Positions 56,667 to 64,000 of a stretch of 64,000 nt of DNA are shown here, in pieces (positions within the stretch are counted from its first letter, which is position 1; each line of letters starts with the position of its first letter). The notes under the pieces are model-generated. The model had not been told where the DNA came from. It ran no database searches and saw nothing but the letters and a program-made list of their open reading frames with translations. The position numbers and the translations under genes are program-made. Source of the stretch: Roseomonas sp. (GTDB lineage: Bacteria > Pseudomonadota > Alphaproteobacteria > Acetobacterales > Acetobacteraceae); assembly GCA_020249285.1 (NCBI GenBank), contig JADCFX010000035.1, positions 62,001-126,000 of the forward strand, written 5' to 3'.

Positions 56667-57377
56667 ATGAGCAAACCCCCCGCCCCGCGCGCGCCTTCCG
56701 CTGCCGTGGCCGCCTTTCTGGATCAGGCGGCCCGCGTGCCGGCCTTGCGGACCGCACCCGCGACGGTGGCGCGGCTGATCTTCGCCATTGACGCCACCGC
56801 ATCGCGGGAGCGCACCTGGGATCACGCAGCGGGGCTGACGGCGGAAATGCTGCAAGCGGCGCAGGGCATTGGCGGGCTTGCGCTATCGCTTGCCTATTAT
56901 CGTGGCTTTGGCGAATTTCGCGCGACACCCTTCTTGCAGGATGCGCAGGATTTGGCGCGGCGGCTTTCCGGCGTTTCCTGCCTTGGCGGCAAAACGCAAA
57001 TCCAAGCAGTGCTGGATCATGCACTGGCGGAAACCAGGCGTGACCGCATCCGCGCGCTGATTTTCATCGGCGATGCGATGGAAGAAAATGCCGATGCGCT
57101 CTGCCACGCCGCCGGGGAGCTTGGCCTGCGCGGCACGCAGGCCTTCATCTTCCACGAAGGCGCTGATCCGGTGGCGGGGGCGGTATTTCGGCAAATCGCG
57201 CGGCTGACCGGGGGCGCCTATCTGCCCTTTGATTCTGGGGCCATCGCCCAGCTGCGCGATCTGCTGCGCGCCATTGCGGTTTATGCGGCGGGCGGGCAGG
57301 GCGCTTTGGCGCGGCTGCCCGGCGCGGCGGCGCGGCAAGTGGCGGGGCTATTGCCCAAACCCAAGGCCGGCGCATGA
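56667..57377 (+). CDS. VWA-like domain protein
   Basis: 236 residues. A von Willebrand A-type fold is suggested by LIFAIDATASRERTWDHAA, where DATAS stands in place of the DxSxS metal site, by GGKTQIQAVLDHAL with the MIDAS-type Thr, and by ALIFIGDAMEEN with the late Asp. It overlaps the membrane J-domain gene by 4 bp. No signal peptide, so cytoplasmic. Function unknown; the coupling suggests a joint task in protein handling. Confidence 0.75.
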   Translation: MSKPPAPRAPSAAVAAFLDQAARVPALRTAPATVARLIFAIDATASRERTWDHAAGLTAEMLQAAQGIGGLALSLAYYRGFGEFRATPFLQDAQDLARRLSGVSCLGGKTQIQAVLDHALAETRRDRIRALIFIGDAMEENADALCHAAGELGLRGTQAFIFHEGADPVAGAVFRQIARLTGGAYLPFDSGAIAQLRDLLRAIAVYAAGGQGALARLPGAAARQVAGLLPKPKAGA

Positions 57378-58060
57378 CCTGGCTTGCGCTTGGCGCCATT
57401 GCGCTGTTTCTGCTTTTCCTGCTGCTGCGCGCTTTCGCCAATGCGCCGGTTGCACGCGTCAGGCAATTCGGCGCGGTTATGCTGGCCTCCATTGGCGCTG
57501 TGCTGTTGCTGCTTGGGCTGTTCACGGCGCGCGGGCAGCAGGCGATTTTCGCGCTGGCCTTCTTTCTGCCGCTGCTGCTGCAATGGGCGCAGCGCTGGCG
57601 CACCAATAAGCGCTTTGGCGGTCCAGCACCGCAAACGGGGGCGGCGAATAGCGTTGAAACCGCCTTTCTGATCATGGCGCTTGACCATGATAGCGGGCGC
57701 ATGACGGGCAGTGTGAAGGCTGGGCAATTCGCCGGGCGCGATCTGGCAGCGCTGAACCTGCCGGAGCTTCTGTTGCTGCTGGATGAATGCCAAATCGCAG
57801 ATGCCGATTCCGTGGCGCTGCTGGAAGCCTGGCTTGATCGCGCCCATCCTGATTGGCGCAGTGAGCCTGCCGCCGAACCGCGCAGCGCTGCGATAACACG
57901 GGAAGAAGCGCTTGATATCCTTGGTTTGAAGGAAGGCGCGGATGAGGATGCGATCCGCGCTGCGCATCGGCGCCTGATGAAAACGGCGCATCCAGATCAG
58001 GGTGGTAGCGCGTGGTTGGCCGCGCGCATCAATGCTGCGCGGGATTTGTTGTTGGGCTGA
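57374..58060 (+). CDS. Membrane-anchored J-domain protein (Tim14/DjlA-like)
   Basis: 228 residues. Two hydrophobic segments lie at the N-terminus (to ~72), then a linker, then a C-terminal J-domain (EEALDILGLKEGADEDAIRAA with the HPD motif in KTAHPDQGG). The HPD tripeptide is needed to stimulate DnaK. The placement of the J-domain at the C-terminus behind a membrane anchor resembles Tim14/Pam18. Coupled to the VWA-like gene; convergent with the EamA gene one base away. Confidence 0.87.
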   Translation: MTWLALGAIALFLLFLLLRAFANAPVARVRQFGAVMLASIGAVLLLLGLFTARGQQAIFALAFFLPLLLQWAQRWRTNKRFGGPAPQTGAANSVETAFLIMALDHDSGRMTGSVKAGQFAGRDLAALNLPELLLLLDECQIADADSVALLEAWLDRAHPDWRSEPAAEPRSAAITREEALDILGLKEGADEDAIRAAHRRLMKTAHPDQGGSAWLAARINAARDLLLG

Positions 58061-58061
58061 T

Positions 58062-58937
58062 TCAGCGCCGTGCTTCGCGCCGTGCAATCCAGGTGGTGGC
58101 CAGGAAAATCACCAGCGCGCCGGCATAGGTTGTCAGCGCCGGTTCCTCGCTGAAGATCAACCACCCCATCAGGCTGGCCCAGATCAGATCGAGAAACTTC
58201 ACCGGCTGGATCGCCGACATATCGGCAATGCGGAAGGCTTCCGTCAGGAACCAATGGCCAAGACTGCCGAGTATCCCTGTCAGCACGAACCAGCCCCATT
58301 GCTCGGCGGTCGGCCAAGTCCAGACCGCGAGTGCAAAGGGCAGCGTAAACAGCGCCACCATGATGGATTGCCAAGCCACAATCACCTCTGGCTTGTCATG
58401 GCGCGTCAGCGCCTTGGTGATCAGGAAAGATGCGGCGAATAAGGGCGTGCTTGCCAGCATCACCAGATTCCAATAGCCGCCATCGCCCCGTAGGCCTGGG
58501 GCAACCACAATCAGCACGCCGATAAAGCCGATGCCGGCGGCAATCCAGCGCGCGCGAATCATCGGCTCACCCAGAAACAACACCGCGCCGGCCATGATGA
58601 AAATCGGCCCGGTAAAGCCCATGGCGGTCATATCCGCCATCGCCACATTCGGCAGCGCGATGAACCACAGCATGAGGCCAAGCGTATGCACCAAGCCGCG
58701 CCAGACCTGCCCGCGCAGATTATGCGGCATCCAGGCCATCACGCCGCTCCGCAGCATAAAGGGCAGCATCACCACAAGCCCCATCAGGTAGCGCAGGAAC
58801 TGCACCTGCAAGGGATCAAGTTCATAGGTCATCTGCCGCATGATGGTGTTCAGCAGCGTGAACAACAGGCCTGATACAGCAATGAACCCCATGCCGCGCA
58901 GCACCGCCTTTCGAGGTGCCGCAGAAGCCTGGTTCAT
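58062..58937 (-). CDS. EamA/DMT family transporter
   Basis: 291 residues, ten predicted helices. GMGFIAVSGLLFTLLNTIMRQM and FLDLIWASLMGWLIFSEEP are typical of S-adenosylmethionine- or riboflavin-type DMT carriers, but the substrate is not readable. The ATG overlaps the upstream hydrolase stop by 4 bp. Confidence 0.9.
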   Translation of the reverse strand: MNQASAAPRKAVLRGMGFIAVSGLLFTLLNTIMRQMTYELDPLQVQFLRYLMGLVVMLPFMLRSGVMAWMPHNLRGQVWRGLVHTLGLMLWFIALPNVAMADMTAMGFTGPIFIMAGAVLFLGEPMIRARWIAAGIGFIGVLIVVAPGLRGDGGYWNLVMLASTPLFAASFLITKALTRHDKPEVIVAWQSIMVALFTLPFALAVWTWPTAEQWGWFVLTGILGSLGHWFLTEAFRIADMSAIQPVKFLDLIWASLMGWLIFSEEPALTTYAGALVIFLATTWIARREARR

Positions 58938-59803
58938 TGCTGATCTGTCAAAAAACGCAGCAGCGTGGCGTTGAATTCGTGGGCGGCTTCATAGGCTACC
59001 CAATGTCCGGCACCGGGAATGGCATGCGCGCGCGCTCCGGGGCGCAGCCCATGCACCAGATCAAGCCGCCATTGCACATTGGGCCGCACAATCGCATCCC
59101 ATTCGCCGTAAATGGCATTGAGCTGCCCGCGCCCGCGCAGCAGCGCCTGTTTCAGCGAATCCGTACTGGCAAAGCCACGGCTTTTGAAGCGCGCACCGCG
59201 TGTGGAGGCTTCCTGAATGGCCAGCGCCACATCATCAATCTTGCTGGCATCAGCGAACATCAATTCAGCCAGATTATGCCGATGCGAAGCGATTCGTTCA
59301 TCACCGGCCAGCGCGCGCACCTTCACCAATTGCGTCGGGCTCCGCTGAAAGCCAAGCGCGCCAGCGCCGATGATGGTCAGGCTTGTCACGCGGTCCTGAT
59401 CAAGCGCGGCCAGATGCCCGGAACAAAGCGCACCAAAGGAAAACCCCGCCAGATCATAGAAGCTGCCGGCAGGTAGGATGCGATCCAGCCCGCGTGCAAG
59501 AATCTCCGCCACCCCTTCGGGCGTTGAGACAGCTTCCGGCATGGCGCTATCGCCAAGCCCGGGCAGGTCTGGCGTGATCACCATGCGCCCTGCGCCAAGC
59601 GGACCGATATTGCGCGCCCAGTGCCGCCAGGAACCGGAACCGCCATGCAGCAGGACCAGCGGCGCGCCTTCGCCCCAAACGCGCCAGACCATGCTACCGG
59701 ACCCACACGGCGTTTCCGCCAGGCGCGCTGAAGCCGCCAGCGGCGAGAGCGCCGGGTGAAGTTCCGCGCTGCCATCCCCGGCGCGCCAGATGATCTTGCT
59801 CAT
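58934..59803 (-). CDS. Alpha/beta-fold hydrolase
   Basis: 289 residues. HGGSGSWRHW provides the oxyanion hole, GFSFGAL the nucleophile elbow with the catalytic Ser, and GAGHWVAYE the catalytic His; an Asp in GEWDAIVRP completes the triad. Likely an esterase or C-C bond hydrolase. The ATG at 59803 was chosen by homology (MSKIIWRAGD). Coupled to the transporter gene. Confidence 0.88.
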   Translation of the reverse strand: MSKIIWRAGDGSAELHPALSPLAASARLAETPCGSGSMVWRVWGEGAPLVLLHGGSGSWRHWARNIGPLGAGRMVITPDLPGLGDSAMPEAVSTPEGVAEILARGLDRILPAGSFYDLAGFSFGALCSGHLAALDQDRVTSLTIIGAGALGFQRSPTQLVKVRALAGDERIASHRHNLAELMFADASKIDDVALAIQEASTRGARFKSRGFASTDSLKQALLRGRGQLNAIYGEWDAIVRPNVQWRLDLVHGLRPGARAHAIPGAGHWVAYEAAHEFNATLLRFLTDQQ

Positions 59804-59874
59804 GCGTGCGTTCGAAACCGTTCCGGCTGGAAGCTTAGGGCCGGGCGCTGTGCTGTCCAACCCCACCCGCCCTT

Positions 59875-60087
59875 TCAGAGCGGCTTTTGTGCCTTTTCGA
59901 GCAAGCGGCCAAGGAAGCCAGGCTTCTTTGGTTCAGCAGGCGGCTTGGTGGCCTCAGCCACGGCCTTGGCTTCGGCGGCGGCGCGCTTTTCCTTCTGCGT
60001 CAGCCATTTTTCCAGGCTCATGCCTGCCTTGGCGGCGCGTTTGGCTTCATAGGCGCGTTGCGCTTCGGTCAATTTCTGGTCGGCCAT
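59875..60087 (-). CDS. Small Lys/Ala-rich hypothetical protein
   Basis: 70 residues, family not recognised. It is highly charged and helical (KLTEAQRAYEAKRAAKAG, then an Ala/Lys stretch), with a Pro-rich break and the tail GFLGRLLEKAQK. ATG at 60087 fits its codon pattern. It is upstream of the hydrolase on the same strand and divergent from the DUF1491 gene. Confidence 0.6.
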   Translation of the reverse strand: MADQKLTEAQRAYEAKRAAKAGMSLEKWLTQKEKRAAAEAKAVAEATKPPAEPKKPGFLGRLLEKAQKPL

Positions 60088-60167
60088 GATCAGTACCTCT
60101 TTACCGGCGCCTGAATGGCGCGCCGCGCGGCTTCCGGCAAGGGGCAAGAAGTGGCAGAAGCAGGTTC

Positions 60168-60500
60168 ATGGACGCGAAAGTAAAGGCCGGCATTTGGGTT
60201 TCCATGGCGATCCGGCTGTCCGATATGGCCGGGCGCGCCGCCGCCGTGCTGCGCAAGGGGGACCCCGATAGCGGCGGCATCCTATGCGTGCTCCGCGGGC
60301 GGGGGGGCGTGCAGGTGCTGTCCCAAATCCGTGACGCCGAGGGCCGGCCAGCCTGGCTGCGCGCCACCGGCCCTTGCGCGGTGGATCAGGAAACGGCTGA
60401 TGCCTATGTCGAGCGCCAGGTGCAGCGTGATCCCGACCTTTGGGTGGTGGAATTCGACTCGCCAGATTTACAGCCGCCGTTTGAGGCGCGGGTAGTTTAG
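60168..60500 (+). CDS. DUF1491 family protein
   Basis: 110 residues. KAGIWVSMAIRLSDMAGRAAAVLRKGD-like start, then GGILCVLRGRGGVQVLSQ and ADAYVERQVQRDPDLWVVE, the DUF1491 pattern common in alphaproteobacteria. Function unknown. Its stop is the first base set before a tandem repeat. Confidence 0.85.
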   Translation: MDAKVKAGIWVSMAIRLSDMAGRAAAVLRKGDPDSGGILCVLRGRGGVQVLSQIRDAEGRPAWLRATGPCAVDQETADAYVERQVQRDPDLWVVEFDSPDLQPPFEARVV

Positions 60501-60501
60501 C

Positions 60502-60607
60502 GCCTGATCCGCGAGGCTCAAGGCCGGAGCGGTGAATCAGCCGCTCAAACATACGCTGCCTGATCCGCGAGGCTCAAGGCCGGAGCGGTGAATCAGCCGC
60601 TCAAACA
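60502..60607. repeat. Tandem repeat, 56-bp period, two full units with internal hairpin
   Basis: Two 50-bp copies at 60502-60551 and 60558-60607 start GCCTGATCCGCGAGGCTCAA. Each holds GAGCGG-TGAATCAG-CCGCTC (60527-60546 in copy 1), a 6-bp stem with an 8-nt loop. A third, diverged start of the unit lies at 60614, in phase. Located between two convergent genes. Confidence 0.9.
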
Positions 60608-60611
60608 AACT

Positions 60612-60632
60612 CCGCCTGATACGTTCAGGCGG
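60612..60632 (-). terminator. Hairpin terminator for the NIPSNAP gene
   Basis: A perfect 8-bp stem CCGCCTGA/TCAGGCGG with a 5-nt loop lies 33 bp after the NIPSNAP stop. In the minus-strand direction it is followed by the T-rich AGTTTGTTTG. Confidence 0.6.
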
Positions 60633-60665
60633 ATCAGGCGACGCGCTGACGCGAAGCGATAAGCA

Positions 60666-61004
60666 TCAGCCCTTTTGCGCGGACTGGAAGGCTTCGAAGA
60701 AGGCAGTTGGCTTGACGATACGGTTCTGCATCTGCACCAGCGCGCCCGTCTCAGCGACCTTCTTGAGATAGGCCGCCCAGGCGGGATCAGCCGCCATGGC
60801 GGCGCGGCGGCGTTCACGATCCGCCTGGTCTTCATAGGCCCACATATGGACAATGGTATTGAGCTCACCCTCGATGGTCGTGAACCAGCCATAGCAGCGG
60901 CCCAGGTGCTTTTTCTGGATGTCCCAGCCTTCCTTTTCATAAAGCGCGACAAAGTCCGCGACCTTATTCGGCAGGCAGGTATAGATGCGGAGGTCAATGA
61001 TCAT
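60666..61004 (-). CDS. NIPSNAP family protein
   Basis: 112 residues, ferredoxin-like dimeric alpha-beta barrel. MIIDLRIYTCLPNKVADFVALYE is the typical NIPSNAP start, and EGELNTIVHMWAYEDQADRE and RIVKPTAFFE follow. Bacterial NIPSNAP proteins are often near catabolic genes; the reaction is unknown. The ATG at 61004 is chosen by homology. Confidence 0.88.
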   Translation of the reverse strand: MIIDLRIYTCLPNKVADFVALYEKEGWDIQKKHLGRCYGWFTTIEGELNTIVHMWAYEDQADRERRRAAMAADPAWAAYLKKVAETGALVQMQNRIVKPTAFFEAFQSAQKG

Positions 61005-61014
61005 GGCGGGGTTC

Positions 61015-61164
61015 CTATCCGTGTTGGAAGCCAAAGCTTAAGCTCAGCAGGCTGCGGGGCGCCACTCCTCGCGCCACAACGAAGTCCTCTTTCACCACGT
61101 CCAGTCCATCTTCGCCTGCGAGGCGCATGACGGTCGGTCGGGCCGCCATGTCTGTCCCGACCAT
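61015..61164 (-). other. Possible 49-residue ORF or gene remnant
   Basis: Begins MVGTDMAARPTVMRLAGE and ends SLLSLSFGFQHG, 10 bp before the NIPSNAP start. A stop codon lies 13 codons upstream in frame. Family not recognised. It may be the tail of a decayed gene between the NIPSNAP and tautomerase genes. Confidence 0.25.
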
Positions 61165-61226
61165 CGAGATCGTGGCGGGTTACGTAGGGAAGAATGGTCC
61201 TTTCCTTCAGCCAAGACGCGATGGGC

Positions 61227-61634
61227 TCAGCCGTCTGTGCCGCGCTGCTGGGCCAATTCCATAGCGAATACGCCGTTTCCAACGCTCCAGTCCGAATAAT
61301 CATTTTCGTGCATGAAAATGAAAACATCCTTGGGAGACACTGCTGCATTCGCCGCCAGGTTCCGGGTAATCGCAGCGTATAGGGAGCGTTTCATTGCATC
61401 GCTTCTCCCTCGGCGCATGGTGATCTCCACGACGATCAGTTCCTCCGAACGAGCAATGCCGTTGAAGCTACGGTCAAAAAAGAACTCGCCATCCCGATAC
61501 TCGGTCACGAGGTTGAACAGTTCATCCTTGGGCATCCCGATGCCTTCGACAAGGGCGTCATGAATACCTTGGACAATATTCTGCTTGCGAGCCGGTTCAG
61601 TTCCGTGGGGCAAAGCGGTTCTAATAAATGGCAT
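61227..61634 (-). CDS. Tautomerase family protein
   Basis: 135 residues. Begins MPFIRTALPHGTEPARKQ with the N-terminal Pro (after Met removal) that serves as the catalytic base in this superfamily; FNLVTEYRDGEFFFD and ELIVVEITMRRGRSDAMKR match the longer tautomerase_2/MSAD-like type. A perfect AGGAGG site lies 8 bp upstream of the ATG. It is divergent from a LysR regulator across a 79-bp gap containing a dyad, so it is likely the regulator's target. Less GC-rich than its neighbours. Confidence 0.88.
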   Translation of the reverse strand: MPFIRTALPHGTEPARKQNIVQGIHDALVEGIGMPKDELFNLVTEYRDGEFFFDRSFNGIARSEELIVVEITMRRGRSDAMKRSLYAAITRNLAANAAVSPKDVFIFMHENDYSDWSVGNGVFAMELAQQRGTDG

Positions 61635-61665
61635 GGTTCGACCTCCTGTTTTTCACTGACGATGT

Positions 61666-61680
61666 TTATCACAATGATAA
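61666..61680. promoter_or_regulatory. LysR-type operator (T-N11-A dyad)
   Basis: TTATCA-CAA-TGATAA is a perfect 6-bp inverted repeat with a 3-bp centre and contains a T-N11-A box. It lies between the divergent tautomerase and LysR genes, 31 bp from the tautomerase start, a usual place for LysR binding. Confidence 0.6.
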
Positions 61681-61713
61681 TGCTGAACATATTGACATAT
61701 TGGGCATTTTATT

Positions 61714-62616
61714 GTGACTTCTGATCACATGAAGAATCGTAAGAGCATACCAATCGCGGCGCTACGCGCCTTTGAAGCTGCTGCCCGCCATGGCCAGCTT
61801 ACCGCAGCTGCCGAGGAACTCGCCGTGACGCACGGCGCGGTCAGTCGCCATGTCAGCCATCTTGAGGCCTTGATCGGCACGCAGCTTTTCGAGGGTGCTC
61901 GAAATCGCCCAAGACTTACGGCGGAAGGCCGCGTGTTTGGCTACGCGCTGACCGCCGCGTTTGACCAGATCGAAGAGGCGCTCCGCATCGTAACGAAGGG
62001 TGACGACAGCATTCTGGACGTGGCATGCCTAAGCACTTTTGCCATGCGCTGGCTTATTCCGCGCCTTCACAACTTTGCTACCAAATATCCGCGCTATGAC
62101 GTGCGTCTCGCAACAGATGATCGCCCCCCGCGCACCCAGGTCGATGTTCAGATATTGGTTTTGTCGCCAGACGATCCGATCCCGGATAGCGACTCCGTCT
62201 TATTTCAGGAGCAGTTGGGACTGATCGTTGCGCCGTCGCTTTCGAACGCAGATCTGAATCGCCTTCGAGCCGATGCTACCAATTTACCTCGACTGGAAAC
62301 GCGAACACGCCCTCGCGTCTGGCACGAGTGGTCGCGCCTCACGAGCCAGGATGGGCAGGGCATGGCCCCCGCTATCAGAGTCTTTGACCACTATCACCTC
62401 ACCATCGAGGCTGCGTTGAGTGGTCTCGGTGCCGCAATAGTACCATGGCATCTGGTTGCGGGAGACGTAGCATCCGGTCGTTTGATCGCGCCTCACGGAT
62501 TTCTCCACAGCAACTATCTTTATGCCGTAAAGGTAACGCGGCCTGGTCGTCGTAAGACAGAGCAATTCGTCAAGTGGTTGAAAGAAGAGATCGCTGCGTT
62601 TCGGCCCTATCGGTAA
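61714..62616 (+). CDS. LysR-family transcriptional regulator (GcvA-like)
   Basis: 300 residues. The N-terminal winged helix reads IPIAALRAFEAAARHGQLTAAAEELAVTHGAVSRHVSHLE (in two pieces here), followed by LIGTQLFEGARNRPRLT; the effector domain ends with YAVKVTRPGRRKTEQFVKWL. GcvA-like by the opening. GTG at 61714 or ATG at 61729 may be the start; neither has a clear ribosome site. More AT-rich than the core genes, suggesting transfer with the tautomerase. Confidence 0.9.
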   Translation: MTSDHMKNRKSIPIAALRAFEAAARHGQLTAAAEELAVTHGAVSRHVSHLEALIGTQLFEGARNRPRLTAEGRVFGYALTAAFDQIEEALRIVTKGDDSILDVACLSTFAMRWLIPRLHNFATKYPRYDVRLATDDRPPRTQVDVQILVLSPDDPIPDSDSVLFQEQLGLIVAPSLSNADLNRLRADATNLPRLETRTRPRVWHEWSRLTSQDGQGMAPAIRVFDHYHLTIEAALSGLGAAIVPWHLVAGDVASGRLIAPHGFLHSNYLYAVKVTRPGRRKTEQFVKWLKEEIAAFRPYR

Positions 62617-62668
62617 ACCTTGTTCGTGAGTTCATATAGATAGAATGGAAGGAACCATCGATATGGCA

Positions 62669-62791
62669 ATTGACAAATCGTTGTCCTGTGGCATGGACTT
62701 CCACGAGTGGGTTGTGAATTGACCAGACGGCGACATCGTGAAAGTCTAGCGCGTCGCGGTTTCCGGTCTCCAGCGTTTCAACCGAGGGCAT
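62669..62791 (-). pseudogene. Fragment resembling a DUF6900-type protein
   Basis: On the minus strand a frame reads VETLETGNRDALDFHDVAVW, close to the small plasmid/phage-associated family I know as DUF6900 (pattern ETLETR.SD.LDFHDVAVW...AL..A...G). After that the likeness fades within about 20 residues, and there is no matching N-terminus. Probably a decayed leftover in a 214-bp gap. Confidence 0.4.
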
Positions 62792-62830
62792 GTGCCACTT
62801 TTCTTGCTTCTGGCGAGGGGTTCTGCAACG

Positions 62831-63451
62831 ATGCCCACCATGGAACAACACGCCATCACCACCGTCGCGGCTCTTGAGGCCCTTTATGATCAGGTGCTGG
62901 AAACGGCCGCGAATAAATCCACCGATAGGCTGGATGCGCCAACACGCGCCTTCATTGCCGCCTGCCCCTTTGTGCTGCTGGGCACGCAGGCTTCGCGAGG
63001 GAATCACATCACGCCGCGCGGTGATGCGCCTGGCTTTGTCCAGGCGCTGGATGACCACCACGTCATGCTGCCTGATCGCAAGGGCAATAACCGGCTTGAT
63101 GGGCTGCGCGATATTCTGGAAAACAACCAGGTATCACTGCTCTTCCTGATCCCTGGCGTGAATGAAACGCTCCGCCTGCATGGCACGGCCATGATTTCAA
63201 CCGATCCCGCATTGCGCGTGCAGTCGGTGGCGCAGGGCAAGGAACCGGCCACGGTACTGATCATCAAAATCCGCGAAATTTTCGTCCAATGCCCGAAATC
63301 GCTGATGCGATCAGCCTTATGGGGCGAGCAGGCGCGCCCGGCCGAGGCGCCAAGCCTGGGGCAATTGATCTCCGCCCATAAGAAGGGCGCGGTGGATGCG
63401 ATGGCCTATGATGAGGCAGCGCCGGCGCGGATGAAGGCCAATCTTTACTGA
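62831..63451 (+). CDS. FMN-dependent PPOX-type flavoprotein (MSMEG_1061-like)
   Basis: 206 residues, split-barrel FMN fold. FIAACPFVLLGTQASRGNHITPRGDAPG-type sequence, then LPDRKGNNRLDGLRDILENN and LLFLIPGVNETLRLHGTAM, are characteristic of pyridoxamine oxidase-like flavoproteins of this subgroup. It ends with the helical tail ISAHKKGAVDAMAYDE. Substrate unknown. ATG at 62831; ATG at 62840 is an alternative. Confidence 0.87.
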   Translation: MPTMEQHAITTVAALEALYDQVLETAANKSTDRLDAPTRAFIAACPFVLLGTQASRGNHITPRGDAPGFVQALDDHHVMLPDRKGNNRLDGLRDILENNQVSLLFLIPGVNETLRLHGTAMISTDPALRVQSVAQGKEPATVLIIKIREIFVQCPKSLMRSALWGEQARPAEAPSLGQLISAHKKGAVDAMAYDEAAPARMKANLY

Positions 63452-63466
63452 AGGCAAGCGGCGCGG

Positions 63467-64000
63467 CTACCGATCCGTCAGCCGCAATTCAATGCGCCGA
63501 TTGCGCGCCAAGGCTTGGAGTGAATCGCCCGGATCAATCGGCTGCGCATCGCCAAAGCTGGTGGCCGCCACGCGATTGGCGGGCAGGCCCTCCGCAATCA
63601 GGATTTGCGCGACCGCAATGGCGCGCGCGGCGGCCAATTCCCAATTGCTGGCAAAGCGCGCGCTGCGAATGGGCGTGCGATCCGCATGACCATCCACGCG
63701 CAGTACCCAGGCAACATCGGGGGGGATCAGCGGCGTTACTTCTGCCAGCACGCCCGCAATGTCGCGCAATTGCCTGAGACCGGCGTCCGACAATTCCGCA
63801 CTGCCCGGGGCGAAAAGCACCTCACCCTGGAAGACAAAGCGGTCCCCCACAATGCGCACTTCCGGCCTTTCGCCCAGAACATCACGCAGCCGGCCAAAGA
63901 AATCACTGCGGTAGCGTTGCAATTCCTCAACCCGTGCCGCGAGTGCTGCATTCAGGCGCTGGCCGAGCAACGTGATTTGCGCATTACGATCCCGCCCTTC
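63467..64000 (-). CDS. OmpA-family peptidoglycan-binding protein (N-terminus outside window)
   Basis: About 178 C-terminal residues are visible; the frame stays open to the window edge. RVEELQRYRSDFFGRLRDVLG forms a helical lead-in, GDRFVFQGEVLFAPGSAELS starts the OmpA domain, and LRVDGHADRTPI and NWELAAARAIAVAQ contain the peptidoglycan-binding Asp and Arg. Such proteins often sit next to a MotA/TolQ-like gene, which cannot be checked here. Confidence 0.88.
   Translation of the reverse strand, partial: EGRDRNAQITLLGQRLNAALAARVEELQRYRSDFFGRLRDVLGERPEVRIVGDRFVFQGEVLFAPGSAELSDAGLRQLRDIAGVLAEVTPLIPPDVAWVLRVDGHADRTPIRSARFASNWELAAARAIAVAQILIAEGLPANRVAATSFGDAQPIDPGDSLQALARNRRIELRLTDR

Noticed and set aside
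61001..61348. 115-codon minus-strand frame overlapping the tautomerase C-terminus
   Set aside because: It lies out of frame over the well-supported tautomerase gene and its tail is Arg-rich without a family pattern.

Overview
The window reads as a chromosomal segment of a high-GC alphaproteobacterium, most likely a Rhodospirillales member of the Acetobacteraceae (Roseomonas-like). This is inferred from gene content and order, not from a search. The signs are a separate F0 ATP synthase operon with a b' subunit, the block rpiB-glyA-nrdR-ribD-ribE-ribB(A)-ribH-nusB-thiL, mutS followed by glnD, class I fumarase, and several Bug-type solute receptors without membrane partners. Genes are dense, 4-bp ATGA/GTGA overlaps are frequent, and GTG starts are common. 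No prophage, insertion sequence, CRISPR array or rRNA was seen. There is one tRNA.

Layout. 1-5.5 kb (minus): partial MidA methyltransferase, a Bug receptor, a hybrid malic enzyme and a family 5 solute-binding protein. 5.6-11.4 kb (plus): mutS, glnD and an Mpo1-like membrane protein. 11.5-15.1 kb: a cold-shock protein, then two Bug receptors flanking a CaiB-type CoA-transferase. 15.1-15.7 kb: non-coding, with four 59-bp nested-palindrome repeats and a candidate SOS box ahead of an MGMT-like gene. 16.3-24.5 kb (plus): an FAD-linked dehydrogenase, then lptF-lptG-lptD-surA-rsmA for outer-membrane assembly and ribosome maturation. 24.5-25.8 kb (minus): an ICMT-like methyltransferase and YgfZ. 25.8-31.5 kb (plus): three glycosyltransferases, asparagine synthetase, exonuclease III and a small lipoprotein. 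31.7-34.3 kb: atpI-B-E-F'-F. 34.4-38.7 kb: a family 5 solute-binding protein and a coupled unit of two paralogous amidohydrolases plus a Rieske protein. 38.7-44.7 kb (minus): VOC, RidA, DUF1272, DUF2798, fumarase, an FAD amine oxidase-like protein, an EamA transporter and a histidine phosphatase. 45.5-53.3 kb (minus): riboflavin, one-carbon, thiamine and lipoate genes. 53.3-58.1 kb (plus): tRNA-Leu(GAG), a second hybrid malic enzyme, MgtC, and a VWA/J-domain pair. 58.1-64 kb: transporter, hydrolase, DUF1491, NIPSNAP, tautomerase with a divergent LysR regulator, a flavoprotein and a partial OmpA-type protein.

How the parts fit. Most of the window is housekeeping: mismatch repair, nitrogen signalling (GlnD), LPS transport and outer-membrane protein folding, ATP synthase, TCA and anaplerotic enzymes (fumarase and two malic enzymes), and flavin and lipoate supply. 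Between these lie accessory catabolic units typical of a soil or water heterotroph using organic acids and amines. The least explained items are the amidohydrolase-amidohydrolase-Rieske unit, the VWA plus membrane J-domain pair, the 59-bp palindromic array, the SOS-box/MGMT-like locus, and the compositionally different LysR/tautomerase stretch with a nearby decayed gene.
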